The translations under genes and the position numbers were made by a program. From Oceanihabitans gracilariae (GTDB taxonomy: Bacteria; Bacteroidota; Bacteroidia; Flavobacteriales; Flavobacteriaceae): 64,000 nucleotides of DNA. Shown here piece by piece: positions 27,665 to 37,247 of this stretch; the stretch's first letter is position 1; each line of letters starts with the position of its first letter. The stretch spans positions 62,001 through 126,000 of the forward strand of contig NZ_JBHULM010000001.1 of NCBI RefSeq assembly GCF_042684485.1. Direction: 5' to 3'. The notes under the pieces are model-generated. The model did not search any database and was not told the DNA's origin. It saw only the letters and a list, made by a program, of their open reading frames with translations.

Positions 27665-28858
27665 ATGCCTGGATTTGAACTCTTTGGAGATAAAGAACGT
27701 AAAGAAGTAAATGATGTACTAGAAAGCGGAGTACTTATGCGCTATGGTTTTGATGCCATGCGAAATGGACATTGGAAAGCCAAAGAGCTAGAGCAAGCCT
27801 TACAAGATAAACTTCAAGTACAACACGCGCAATTAGTTTCTAGTGGTACAGCTGCTGTTTCTATTGCATTAGCTGCAGCAGGAATTGGAGCAGGAGATGA
27901 GGTAATTATGCCTACTTTTACATTTGTTGCAAGTTTTGAAGCTATTATGATGCTTGGTGCTGTTCCGGTTTTGGTAGATATAGATGATACACTTACCCTA
28001 AACCCAGAGGCTGTAAAAAAAGCTATTACTCCAAATACAAAAGCAATCATGCCTGTTCATATGTGTGGTAGTATGGCTAATTTAGATGCTTTAAAAGATA
28101 TTTGTAATGCTAACGATTTAATTTTAATTGAAGATTCGTCACAAGCAACAGGTGCTACCTATAAAGGAAAACCTCTTGGTAGTATTGGTGATTTTGGTTG
28201 CCTATCTTTAGATTTTGTAAAAATAATTACTGCAGGTGAAGGTGGTGCAGTGCTTACTAATAATCCTAAATACGCCATGCATGCAGATCATTATAGTGAT
28301 CATGGACATGACCATAAAGGAAACGATAGAGGAGCAGAAACGCACCCTTTTTTAGGATATAACTTTAGAATTTCTGAGCTACATGCTGCTGTTGGTTTAG
28401 CACAAATCAATAGATTAGATGAGTTTGTTGCTATTCAAAAGAAAAACTATACCATACTTCGTGATGCTTTAGCGCAAATACCAGAAATTACTTTTAGAAC
28501 TGTTCCAGATGGTGGTGTAGAAAGCTATTCGTTTTTAAGTTTCTTTTTACCAGATCTAGAAACTACCAGAAAAGCTTCAGCAGCATTAAAAGAAAATGGT
28601 ATTGATGCTTGTTTTCATTACTATGACAACCAATGGCATTATATAAGAAAATGGCAACATCTTAAAGATTTAAAAACACTGTATCCTGTTTCTCAAGAAG
28701 TAAAAAATGGACTAAAATATTTAGAAACAGCAGACTATTCAAAATCAGATGCATTAATTGCTAAAAATATTTCTTGTTTAATAAAACTTTCGTGGACAGA
28801 AGAAGAAGTGAAAATGCGAGCAGAAAAAATGGTTGCAGCTATTAAATCTATACTATAA
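27665..28858 (+). CDS. DegT/DnrJ/EryC1/StrS-family PLP aminotransferase
   Basis: This is a 397-residue fold-type I PLP enzyme. Visible features are SSGTAAVSIALAAAGIGAGDEVIMP (cofactor phosphate region), IEDSSQATGATYKGKPLGSIGD (PLP-ring Asp) and the Schiff-base Lys in DFVKIITAGEGGAV. The family aminates keto-sugars or related carbonyls for glycan or nucleotide-sugar synthesis; the substrate here cannot be told. A TAAATTTG -7 box lies at 27637-27644. It is followed after 10 bases by the transglutaminase-type gene. A decayed extra copy of its last 65 codons lies at 32741-32938. Confidence 0.9.
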   Translation: MPGFELFGDKERKEVNDVLESGVLMRYGFDAMRNGHWKAKELEQALQDKLQVQHAQLVSSGTAAVSIALAAAGIGAGDEVIMPTFTFVASFEAIMMLGAVPVLVDIDDTLTLNPEAVKKAITPNTKAIMPVHMCGSMANLDALKDICNANDLILIEDSSQATGATYKGKPLGSIGDFGCLSLDFVKIITAGEGGAVLTNNPKYAMHADHYSDHGHDHKGNDRGAETHPFLGYNFRISELHAAVGLAQINRLDEFVAIQKKNYTILRDALAQIPEITFRTVPDGGVESYSFLSFFLPDLETTRKASAALKENGIDACFHYYDNQWHYIRKWQHLKDLKTLYPVSQEVKNGLKYLETADYSKSDALIAKNISCLIKLSWTEEEVKMRAEKMVAAIKSIL

Positions 28859-28868
28859 AACCCCAAAT

Positions 28869-31800
28869 ATGAAAAAAGTACTTTTTACAATTACCTTATT
28901 ATTTTTATGCGTTTTTTCTACCTTTTCTCAAAATAAACAAGACAAGTTTTGGGACTTATTACTTAGTAATAAGCGTGCAGAAGCTGCCAGCCAATTAAAA
29001 AAAATAAATGTAAAATCTAGCATAGAAACGCTAGCTTTAAATGAGCTCTTACGTGTAGAACAAGGAAAACTTACTGCAAATAAGGCTTTTTTAAGTGCTT
29101 TTTTAAAACAACCAGAATTTGAAAATTATTTATACGCATTCTGGAATGAGCCTTTTGTTTTTGATGCGTACCTAGAAACAGGTTTTAGCCCAAAAAACAT
29201 AAGTAATATAGAGCAGGTATATGCAAGCAATTTAAAAAACAGAAGTATTAAAGATGCTATGCATTATCTTAATGCTGTAGTAAAAAGACACCAAGGAGAT
29301 TGGGATGCTTATTTTGAACTAAATAATAAAATTAATGCCATTACTAATTGGCAATATTGTGGTGTTTTTGAAAATTTAAATGATAGTGGTTTAGATAAAA
29401 TTTACGACCCAGAAAAAATAGCACAAAGTGAAACTCCTTTTGATGCTGGAAGTAACGGATTTGTAAATTGGTATACCGCAAATACAGAAAAAGAACCTTA
29501 TCAGTTTTTTACAAACCACGCAGAGTTTGGTGCAGGAGTACATTATGCACAAACCTTTATACATGCAGCACAAGAAAAACGTGTGTTATTGCGTATTGGT
29601 AATGGTTCGGCTTTTAAAGTATGGTTAAATGATGTTCTTGTTTATGAAAACGCAGAAGACCAAACTACAGAGTTAGATGCTTATCAAGTTCATATAACTG
29701 TTCCTGCTGGAGAAAATAGATTGCTAATTAAAAATGCTGAAAATTCTGCAGTTAGCTACTTTATGGTTTCGGTTATGGAAAACGATAAAGCTGTGGAAGG
29801 GTTTACCTATTCTTCAGAATATAAAGCATATAATAAAAGTACTTTAGCACAAATTAATCCGGAAGTACTAACCAATTCTTTTGAAGATTTTTTCATAAAA
29901 AAGAAAGAAGAAAATCCTAATAATTTCTTTTATGACTATTGTTTAATCAGTACTTATTTAAGAAATGAAAAGTATAAAGAAGCTAAAGAGGTACTAATGC
30001 CTTGGGCTGAAAAATATCCTAAAAGTTCTTTAATTCGTAAAATTCTTATTGAAATTTATGGTGTAGAAGAAGATTATACCTCTATTAATGAGATTACCGA
30101 AAACATGGAAAGGGATGATGAAGACTACTATTTACCATTGGTATTAAAAATTATTGATACAGATGCTTTAAGTAGAATGACAATGAGTGAGTTTGAAACC
30201 TTCTTAAATAAATTTAAAAACTCTGTAGATTTAAACCTTTTTAATCTTACTGCAGATTTCTACCTAAATGCTAGAAAAGAAAACAAAAAAGGACTGAAAA
30301 AGAATTTAGACGATTTAATTGATGAAGCTAAAGGAAATACAAGACTACTTTTGCGTTACGCTCCTTTGTATGCTGCTCTTTATGATGATGATGATACAAC
30401 CATAAAAATATTAGAAGACATAAATAAAAACTATTCTATTACGCAAGCATCAAAATCACTTTCTTATTATTACGATAAAAAAGGAAGAAAAGAAGATGCT
30501 ATTAACGTGTTGTATCAAGATTATGACAATTTAAAAAACGACAACTACTACTTACAAACAATTATAGAAAAGCTACAAAGCTATGATAAGTACAAAGAGT
30601 CTATTGCGTATATAGCAGAAGGCTTAAATAATTTCCCGCATTCTTTTACAATGCTAGAGTATAAAGGGGATGCATTGCTGCAATTAAATAAAAAGAAAGA
30701 AGCTATTGCTGCCTATGAAGCGTCGTTAAAATACAATAGTGCACATACTAGCTTACGTAAAAAAATCAGCGATTTAAAAGAAGAAAAAAATAGAATTGAT
30801 GATTTAATTCCAGAAAAAGTATACCAATTTATTGCAGATAATAAAGGAGTAATACCTTCAAACAATTATGGTTATAATGTATTGCTAGATGATGGTAATA
30901 TTGAGTTGTATGAAGAAGGTGGAGGTAAATATAGATTTGTTCTAGTGTATGAAATTACTTCAGATAGTGGTGTAGAGCGTTTTAAAGAATATAATTTAGG
31001 CCTTTCTGGTGATTATAATATTAGTAAATCTGAAATTGTTAAAGATAATGGTAGTGTAGTTCCTGCAGATAGAAGTGGCTCTAGTTTGGTTTTTAACGGT
31101 TTAACTGTAGGAGATGTTATTCATTTAGACTATCAAAATACATTTTCTAACGTAGGAAGGTTTTATAAAGACTATGTAGACTATTTTCAAATGGATAGTT
31201 TTCATCCTATAAAACAATCTAGCGTACAAATACTAGTGCCAAAATCCTTAAACTTTAATCAACAAGTAATTAATGGAACTTTAGATTTTAGTACCAAAGA
31301 AGTAGAGGACTATACGTTATATACATGGAATTTAAACGATAGTGCAGGTTTATCACAAGACGAAAATTATATGCCAGCTACTGTAGATGTAGCAAGAGGT
31401 ATTCATATTAGTACTATTGGTAGCTGGAATGATATTGCGGTGTGGTATTCAGACCTTGTACGTTCTAGAATAGAAATTAACGCTACAGTGCAAAAAGTTT
31501 TTGATACGCTTTTTCCTAATGGTTATAAAACACTAAGCGAAACAGAAAGAGCAGAAACTATTTATAAGTATATAACAGGCAATTTTACCTATAGTTATGT
31601 GAGTTTTAGACAAAGTGGTTATGTGCCACAAAAACCTTCAAAAACTATTAATACAGCTTTAGGAGATTGTAAAGATTTTTCTACGCTGTTTGTTACATTA
31701 GCAAGAATGGCAGATTTAGATGCTAATTTGGTGCTTATTTTAACTTCAGATTATGGTGAGCAATCTTTAGTATTACCTAGTCAAGATTTTAACCATTGTA

Positions 31801-32621
31801 TTGCAAAAGTAAAACTAGATGGTAAAGATCAATTTCTAGAATTAACAGATAAATACATGCCTTTTAAGGCGTTACCACGTTCTTTATATCTAGCAACAGG
31901 ATTAGAGATACCTTATGAAACTACTAATACTACTAAAAAATATGAATTGTTTCAGTTAAAAGATGTACAAAGAACTCCTGCTGTTTTTTCTAATAAAGTA
32001 GATGTAAAAGTGACTCCAGAAAACTTAAAATTAGTTGTAGATACAGAGTTTACAGGTCATGTAGCATCGTATTACGAAAGCCTTTTTGCTGAACCAAACC
32101 AAGAAGTGCTTAAAAATTCTATTTATGATGATTATAATGCAAGAATAGAAGAGGACTTTGTACTAAACAACCTTACAAGTGTAAAAAGAGTAGCAGATGC
32201 TAAAGCTGTAAATTACATTGCAGATATTACTATTACTAATAAAATTAAAAAAATAGGATCTATTCAAATTATACAATTGCCAATAGTAGCAAATCCTTAT
32301 ACTAGCGGAATTATTAGTCATGAAACTAGAAACTATCCTATTAATTATGCAGATTATGAAAATGTAGACGAGTACAAAACAGCGTATACCATTACTATTG
32401 ATGAAGAAAAGTCCTTTATTGAAATTCCACAAAACCATAAGCTTTCTTTTAAAGAGCATGTTTATGAAATAACGTATACCTTAGAAAAAAATAATGTGTT
32501 ACATGTAAATATTCATGCTATTCCTTCATTAAAACCTATACATCCAGAAGATTATGAGGCTTTTAAAACGTTTGTAAAAACTATTTTAGATGCAGAAAAC
32601 GAATTGATAGGCTTTAAATAA
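28869..32621 (+). CDS. Secreted DUF3857/TPR/transglutaminase-like protein
   Basis: The protein has a signal peptide (VLFTITLLFLCVFSTFSQ). An N-terminal half of about 650 residues carries TPR-like helices (SFTMLEYKGDALLQLNKKKE near 600). A DUF3857-type beta domain follows (IELYEEGGGKYRFVLVYEI), then a transglutaminase-like domain with the apparent triad C934 (GDCKD), H976 (FNHC) and D994 (LTDKY). Start ATG 28869 is chosen over an upstream in-frame start at 28833 because it opens the signal peptide and follows the aminotransferase stop by 10 bases. The family is common in Bacteroidota; substrate is unknown, and peptide or glycan processing in the periplasm is plausible. Confidence 0.85.
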   Translation: MKKVLFTITLLFLCVFSTFSQNKQDKFWDLLLSNKRAEAASQLKKINVKSSIETLALNELLRVEQGKLTANKAFLSAFLKQPEFENYLYAFWNEPFVFDAYLETGFSPKNISNIEQVYASNLKNRSIKDAMHYLNAVVKRHQGDWDAYFELNNKINAITNWQYCGVFENLNDSGLDKIYDPEKIAQSETPFDAGSNGFVNWYTANTEKEPYQFFTNHAEFGAGVHYAQTFIHAAQEKRVLLRIGNGSAFKVWLNDVLVYENAEDQTTELDAYQVHITVPAGENRLLIKNAENSAVSYFMVSVMENDKAVEGFTYSSEYKAYNKSTLAQINPEVLTNSFEDFFIKKKEENPNNFFYDYCLISTYLRNEKYKEAKEVLMPWAEKYPKSSLIRKILIEIYGVEEDYTSINEITENMERDDEDYYLPLVLKIIDTDALSRMTMSEFETFLNKFKNSVDLNLFNLTADFYLNARKENKKGLKKNLDDLIDEAKGNTRLLLRYAPLYAALYDDDDTTIKILEDINKNYSITQASKSLSYYYDKKGRKEDAINVLYQDYDNLKNDNYYLQTIIEKLQSYDKYKESIAYIAEGLNNFPHSFTMLEYKGDALLQLNKKKEAIAAYEASLKYNSAHTSLRKKISDLKEEKNRIDDLIPEKVYQFIADNKGVIPSNNYGYNVLLDDGNIELYEEGGGKYRFVLVYEITSDSGVERFKEYNLGLSGDYNISKSEIVKDNGSVVPADRSGSSLVFNGLTVGDVIHLDYQNTFSNVGRFYKDYVDYFQMDSFHPIKQSSVQILVPKSLNFNQQVINGTLDFSTKEVEDYTLYTWNLNDSAGLSQDENYMPATVDVARGIHISTIGSWNDIAVWYSDLVRSRIEINATVQKVFDTLFPNGYKTLSETERAETIYKYITGNFTYSYVSFRQSGYVPQKPSKTINTALGDCKDFSTLFVTLARMADLDANLVLILTSDYGEQSLVLPSQDFNHCIAKVKLDGKDQFLELTDKYMPFKALPRSLYLATGLEIPYETTNTTKKYELFQLKDVQRTPAVFSNKVDVKVTPENLKLVVDTEFTGHVASYYESLFAEPNQEVLKNSIYDDYNARIEEDFVLNNLTSVKRVADAKAVNYIADITITNKIKKIGSIQIIQLPIVANPYTSGIISHETRNYPINYADYENVDEYKTAYTITIDEEKSFIEIPQNHKLSFKEHVYEITYTLEKNNVLHVNIHAIPSLKPIHPEDYEAFKTFVKTILDAENELIGFK

Positions 32622-32640
32622 AGCTAAGTTTAAGTAGTAT

Positions 32641-32670
32641 AAAAAGGAAGCTAAACAGCTTCCTTTTTTT
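32641..32670 (+). terminator. Rho-independent terminator after transglutaminase gene
   Basis: AGGAAGCT (32645-32652) pairs with AGCTTCCT (32657-32664), with A-rich and T-rich flanks giving a T7 tail. It ends the aminotransferase/transglutaminase operon. Confidence 0.85.
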
Positions 32671-32740
32671 GTTTTTTAGGTATGTTTTTTTGCTTTAATA
32701 CGTAGCATTTATGGTGTGAAAATAGTGCGTCTTCCTTTTA

Positions 32741-32938
32741 TATTTAAAAACGCTGTATCCTATTCCTGAAGAAGTAAAAAAAGGATTGAAATACTTAGAA
32801 GCTGCCGATTATTCAGTGTCCGACGATTTTATTGCTAGAAATATATCTTGTTTAATAAAATTATCTTGGACAGAAGAAGAAGTGAAACTTCGTGCCGAAA
32901 AAATGGTTGCAGCTATTACTTCCGTTATTAATAAATAA
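32741..32938 (+). pseudogene. Decayed C-terminal fragment of a DegT-family aminotransferase
   Basis: In frame, the 65 codons read LKTLYPIPEEVKKGLKYLEA, then ADYSVSDDFIARNISCLIKL and SWTEEEVKLRAEKMVAAITS, ending INK and a stop. This is closely similar to the last 60 residues of the aminotransferase at 27665-28858 but clearly not identical at DNA level, so it is an old paralog or remnant and not an assembly repeat. No start or upstream portion remains; homology fades out around 32738. It sits just upstream of the HTCS gene. Confidence 0.85.
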
Positions 32939-32976
32939 TAAAATATTTTACTATATTAAGTGTTTAATGCGTGAGT

Positions 32977-35900
32977 ATGAGATGCTTAAGGTTAATTTTG
33001 TTTTTTCTTTACCCTATTGTTGCTTTTTCACAAAGCAATAAGCAGGTTGCTTTTAGGGAATTAACCGTTTCCCAAGGACTCTCTCAAAATAGCGTTGTAA
33101 GTATCGCTCAAGATAGTTTGGGTTTTATGTGGTTTGCAACACAAGATGGCTTGAATAAATATGATGGTAGAGAGTTTACGCATTATGATATTCAGTTTGA
33201 AGATGTTACACGAGCTACTTTTAGTAAGTTAGGGAAAATTTACACGGATAAATATGGAACACTTTGGGTAATAAGTAATTCTGGAATTCTTCAAAAATAT
33301 GAGAGTACAACTGATAGTTTTAAAATGTTTAATAGGTTTAAAAATTCCAGTGTTGTTTTTCAAAATAAAAATTTAGATTATTATATAGGCACCTACGGTA
33401 GTGGGATATTTAAAATTAGTAACCAAACAAAAGATACTACTCAAATACTCCATACAAAAGATAAATCGGTAGAGACTTACGATATTATTCAATATAAAAA
33501 CCATCAATTGGCAGCAACTTCTAAAGGCGTTTTAAAAATGGAAGGGGATGCATACCATTTTGAACAAATTTCTGGTTTTGAAGACTCTAATTTTAGTGCT
33601 TTGGTTTCATCAATAAATGGTACCCTTTATTTAGGCAGTTTTAGCGATGGTTTATTTATTAAGAACCAGACAGACCCTACTTTTAAACAGTTTAAAGGCT
33701 TTTTAGGCGATGATTTACCAGCCAACCTAATGATACAGGATTTGTTAGTTGATAAATATCAAAAATTATGGGTAGCTACCTACGGACAAGGACTTTATAT
33801 TATTGACTTTAATCAAAAAAACATTCAGCACTTTTTAGCTAATAAATACGATCCATATGCGCTACATTATAATGATGTTTTGTGTTTGTTTCAAGATTTT
33901 ACAGGAACTATATGGCTTGGGACAGATGGTGCAGGATTGAGCTATTTTGATGAATACTTGGTGAAGTTTTATGTGCTTACTAATAATCAAATCCCTAAAA
34001 ATGTTCATGTAGATGTAATTCGTGCTATTGCTGTTAATAATGAGGATATCTGGCTAGGAACTTCAGGGAAAGGGCTTACTAAGGTTAATACCAAAAAACA
34101 AGAATTTTTTACACTAACAGCTGATAATTCAAACTTAAAAGGAAACAGGATTATGAGTTTGTTGTATTATAATACCGATTTATGGATTGGTCATCAAACA
34201 CACGGACTTCAAAAATTAACCAGAACAGGAAACATAATTTCTTTTTCAGAAACTGCATCGTTTACCATCTGGAAAATATATAAAGCTTCCAAAAACAGAT
34301 TGTGGTTGTGTACTAGAAATAATGGCCTTATTTTATTTGATACAGAACAAGGAATTGTAAAACAGTTCAATCAGAAAAATTCAAATTTAACATCAAATAA
34401 CATTCGTACCATTGAAAAAGGAGATTTAGATACCTTTTGGATTGGTACAGAAGACGCAGGCGTATTTAAATTGGATACTAAAACAGAGGAGATAGAAGAT
34501 ATTAAACTTGTTTTAAACCCTATTAAGTCATTGTATTTTAATACGAATAATCTTTGGATAGGAACTAATGGAAATGGTTTAATTAAGTATCAGATTTCTT
34601 CAAAAAAAGTCACTGTATATAACAAAGAACAAGGCCTACCTAATAATGTTATTTACGGAATATTACCAGATAACCAAGGGAATTTATGGTTGAGTTCTAA
34701 TAAAGGAATTTCAAAATTCCATATGGAAAATCAAGAGGTTTCTTTAGAAAATTATAGTAATTACGACGGCTTACAAGCTTTTGAATTTAATACAGGTGCC
34801 TATTTTAAAGATGCTAATGGTACCTTATATTTTGGAGGTTTAGAAGGTTTGAACTGGTTTAATCCAAACCAATTAGAATTTAATCCTACAGAACCTAAAA
34901 CAGTCATTACAAATTTTGAGGTTTTTAATAAAAAAAGAAAATTAAACAAGCATTTAGAATTAAAATACAACGAAAATACCATAACCTTTACCTTTTCCTC
35001 TTTACATTTTTCACAACCCGAAAGAAACCAATATAAATACCGATTAATTAATAATGATGAACAATGGATTTCTGCAGGAAACAATAATGTAGCACATTAT
35101 ACTAATTTACCTCCAAACCATTACCAGTTTCAGGTTATTTCAAGTAATTACGATGGTGTATGGAACAACACACCAGCCACGTATTCCTTTACTATTTTAG
35201 AGCCATGGTATGCTAATAATTTAGCTAAATTAATCTACGTATTGTTAGGGGTAATTCTTGTTTTAAGTCTTTATAATTACCTAAAATGGCGTTGGCATAT
35301 TAAAAATCAACTGCATTTAGAGCATGAAAAAATACAGCGTTTAAAAAAATTAGATGAATTAAAAACCAAGCTATACACCAATATTTCTCATGAATTTAGA
35401 ACACCACTAACACTAATTTTGGGTCCTATTGAGAACCAATTAGCAAAACCAGAACTTACTAAAAGAGATAAAAACGAGTTGTCTCTTGTTAAACAAAATG
35501 CCAATAGACTTTTAAAGCTTGTAGATCAGATGTTAGATTTGTCTATGTTAGACTCTGGACAGATAAAGCTAAAAGTATCTCAAGATAATTTAGGGGTTTT
35601 ATTGCAACAAATTGTTAGTGCTTTTCAATATAAAGCTGAAAATAAGGAAATAAAAATAAACGCTAGAATAGAAAATTTAGAAGCAGTTTGGTTTGATAAA
35701 GATGTCATAGAAAAAGTGGTTACAAATATCTTGTCTAATGCAGTAAAATACGCACCAAATAAAAGTGATATTAAGTTTGATGCTATTAGGCAAGACAATA
35801 TGCTTATTGTTTCTATAATTAACGAAACGGAGCAAGTAAGTAAAACCGATTTAAGTAAATTATTTCAACGTTTTTATCAAAATGATAAATTATCAGAAGG

Positions 35901-36867
35901 TGTAGGTGTTGGTTTAGCATTAGTTCGAGATCTGGTAGCTCTATCTAAAGGAACCATCATAGCTAACAATATTGAGGATGATAAAATTCAATTTACAATA
36001 TCACTTCCAATTAGCAAATCTGCATTTAATGATGAAGATTTAATTTCAGAAGTCGTTGAAGTGAAACAATTGGAAAACGCTGAAGAAAAAGAAGTTACAA
36101 TTACGCATAAACCAATTCTGCTAATTGTTGAAGACGATGCAGATATTCGATCTTTTATCGTTTCAACTTTTAAAGATGAATATCAAATTATAGAAGCTGA
36201 AAATGGAAAAATAGGAGAGGAAAAAGCACTATCTAAACTTCCCGATTTAATTATTAGCGATATTATGATGCCAGTACAAGATGGAATTGCTTTATGTTAT
36301 AATATTAAAACCAACCAACTTACTAGCCATATTCCAATAATTTTGTTAACAGCAAAAGTTGGGGAAGAAAATGAGATTGAAGGAATTAAAACAGGAGCAG
36401 ATGCTTACGTTACGAAACCTTTTTCTAGCGAAAAACTTAAAATTAGAGTTGAAAAACTGATTGAAAACAGACAGAAAATTAAAAAGCATTTTAGTAAAAC
36501 GTTTCAAATTAATCCAGAATTAGCAATTACTTCTACAGAAAGTGATTTTCTAAATAGACTGCAATCGGTTTTAAATAAACACATCACCAATCCAGAGTTT
36601 AATAGTGAGGCTTTTAGTAAGCATATGCAAATTAGTAGAACACAACTTCACCGAAAATTAAAAGCAATTACTGAAATGTCTACAAGCGAGTTTATACATT
36701 CTCAGCGATTAAAATTGGCAACGCAACTTTTAAAAAAGAGTGATGCCACAATAGCAGAAATTGCATACCAAGTTGGTTATAATTCACCATCATACTTCAA
36801 TAAATGTTTTAAAGAGGTTTATGGTTGTACTCCAAATGAATTCCTTTCAAACTCCGAAATAAAATAG
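32977..36867 (+). CDS. Hybrid two-component system regulator (HTCS)
   Basis: One polypeptide of about 1296 residues joins sensing and transcription control. In order it has a signal peptide, a periplasmic double beta-propeller of Reg_prop repeats (SLGFMWFATQDGLNKYDG and many WxGT units), a Y_Y_Y domain, a membrane helix near 755, a HisKA with SHEFRTPLT (His 805), a HATPase, a receiver with Asp 1095 (IISDIMMP) and a C-terminal AraC domain. Start ATG 32977 is preferred; an in-frame GTG lies at 32971. The HATPase lacks the usual DxGxG Asp (INETEQVSKTD in its place) but keeps GVGVGLAL. Such regulators usually control polysaccharide or surface-protein loci; here the downstream genes are the secreted-protein family. 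Confidence 0.93.
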   Translation: MRCLRLILFFLYPIVAFSQSNKQVAFRELTVSQGLSQNSVVSIAQDSLGFMWFATQDGLNKYDGREFTHYDIQFEDVTRATFSKLGKIYTDKYGTLWVISNSGILQKYESTTDSFKMFNRFKNSSVVFQNKNLDYYIGTYGSGIFKISNQTKDTTQILHTKDKSVETYDIIQYKNHQLAATSKGVLKMEGDAYHFEQISGFEDSNFSALVSSINGTLYLGSFSDGLFIKNQTDPTFKQFKGFLGDDLPANLMIQDLLVDKYQKLWVATYGQGLYIIDFNQKNIQHFLANKYDPYALHYNDVLCLFQDFTGTIWLGTDGAGLSYFDEYLVKFYVLTNNQIPKNVHVDVIRAIAVNNEDIWLGTSGKGLTKVNTKKQEFFTLTADNSNLKGNRIMSLLYYNTDLWIGHQTHGLQKLTRTGNIISFSETASFTIWKIYKASKNRLWLCTRNNGLILFDTEQGIVKQFNQKNSNLTSNNIRTIEKGDLDTFWIGTEDAGVFKLDTKTEEIEDIKLVLNPIKSLYFNTNNLWIGTNGNGLIKYQISSKKVTVYNKEQGLPNNVIYGILPDNQGNLWLSSNKGISKFHMENQEVSLENYSNYDGLQAFEFNTGAYFKDANGTLYFGGLEGLNWFNPNQLEFNPTEPKTVITNFEVFNKKRKLNKHLELKYNENTITFTFSSLHFSQPERNQYKYRLINNDEQWISAGNNNVAHYTNLPPNHYQFQVISSNYDGVWNNTPATYSFTILEPWYANNLAKLIYVLLGVILVLSLYNYLKWRWHIKNQLHLEHEKIQRLKKLDELKTKLYTNISHEFRTPLTLILGPIENQLAKPELTKRDKNELSLVKQNANRLLKLVDQMLDLSMLDSGQIKLKVSQDNLGVLLQQIVSAFQYKAENKEIKINARIENLEAVWFDKDVIEKVVTNILSNAVKYAPNKSDIKFDAIRQDNMLIVSIINETEQVSKTDLSKLFQRFYQNDKLSEGVGVGLALVRDLVALSKGTIIANNIEDDKIQFTISLPISKSAFNDEDLISEVVEVKQLENAEEKEVTITHKPILLIVEDDADIRSFIVSTFKDEYQIIEAENGKIGEEKALSKLPDLIISDIMMPVQDGIALCYNIKTNQLTSHIPIILLTAKVGEENEIEGIKTGADAYVTKPFSSEKLKIRVEKLIENRQKIKKHFSKTFQINPELAITSTESDFLNRLQSVLNKHITNPEFNSEAFSKHMQISRTQLHRKLKAITEMSTSEFIHSQRLKLATQLLKKSDATIAEIAYQVGYNSPSYFNKCFKEVYGCTPNEFLSNSEIK

Positions 36868-37247
36868 GGGTTTTATTCTATTTGAAACATATTTTATATG
36901 CTTTGAAACATATCTTGTATTCAAACAGAATTCCTATGTCTAGCTTTACTTGTCTGTAAATTAATTCCATATGAATAGCAATGGAATAGCACAAAAATAG
37001 ATGCGGAAGACAAAATTTATTCTACATCAACCCTCTTAAAAATGGACCATAAGGATTAGAAATCTTACTCAAAAATAAAGTCGTAAAGTAGGTTACGATT
37101 ATACAAGCTATGTAGTGTATAGATTTCTAATTTTTATTAAAAAGAGGCCAAGTATATACTATTGTGTAGCAACTATATCATTTTAAGAAGCAGACTACTT
37201 GATTTTCCTAAGCTGCTGATTGTTAGTTTAATAAATAATATTTGATT
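36868..37247 (+). repeat. Leader region of secreted-protein cluster; 3' part duplicated at 41220-41392
   Basis: These 380 bases hold no ORF. The direct-repeat operator occupies the start. From about 37080 to 37247 the sequence is similar to 41220-41392: the shared blocks include TATTAAAAAGAGGCCAA against AATTAAAAAGAGACCAA, TATATACTATT in both, and TTAGTTTAATAA against TCAGTTTAATAA just before the start codons. The two leaders precede genes with the same N-terminal domain, so leader and gene start were duplicated together. Confidence 0.7.
36881..36920 (+). promoter_or_regulatory. Direct repeat pair, candidate HTCS operator (copy A)
   Basis: TTTGAAACATATTTTATAT begins at 36881 and TTTGAAACATATCTTGTAT at 36902, exactly 21 bases apart (two helical turns), as is typical for AraC-type tandem sites. 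The same pair with the same spacing recurs after the second HTCS copy at 45853-45892. It lies 14 bases past the HTCS stop and upstream of the secreted-protein cluster. Confidence 0.6.
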
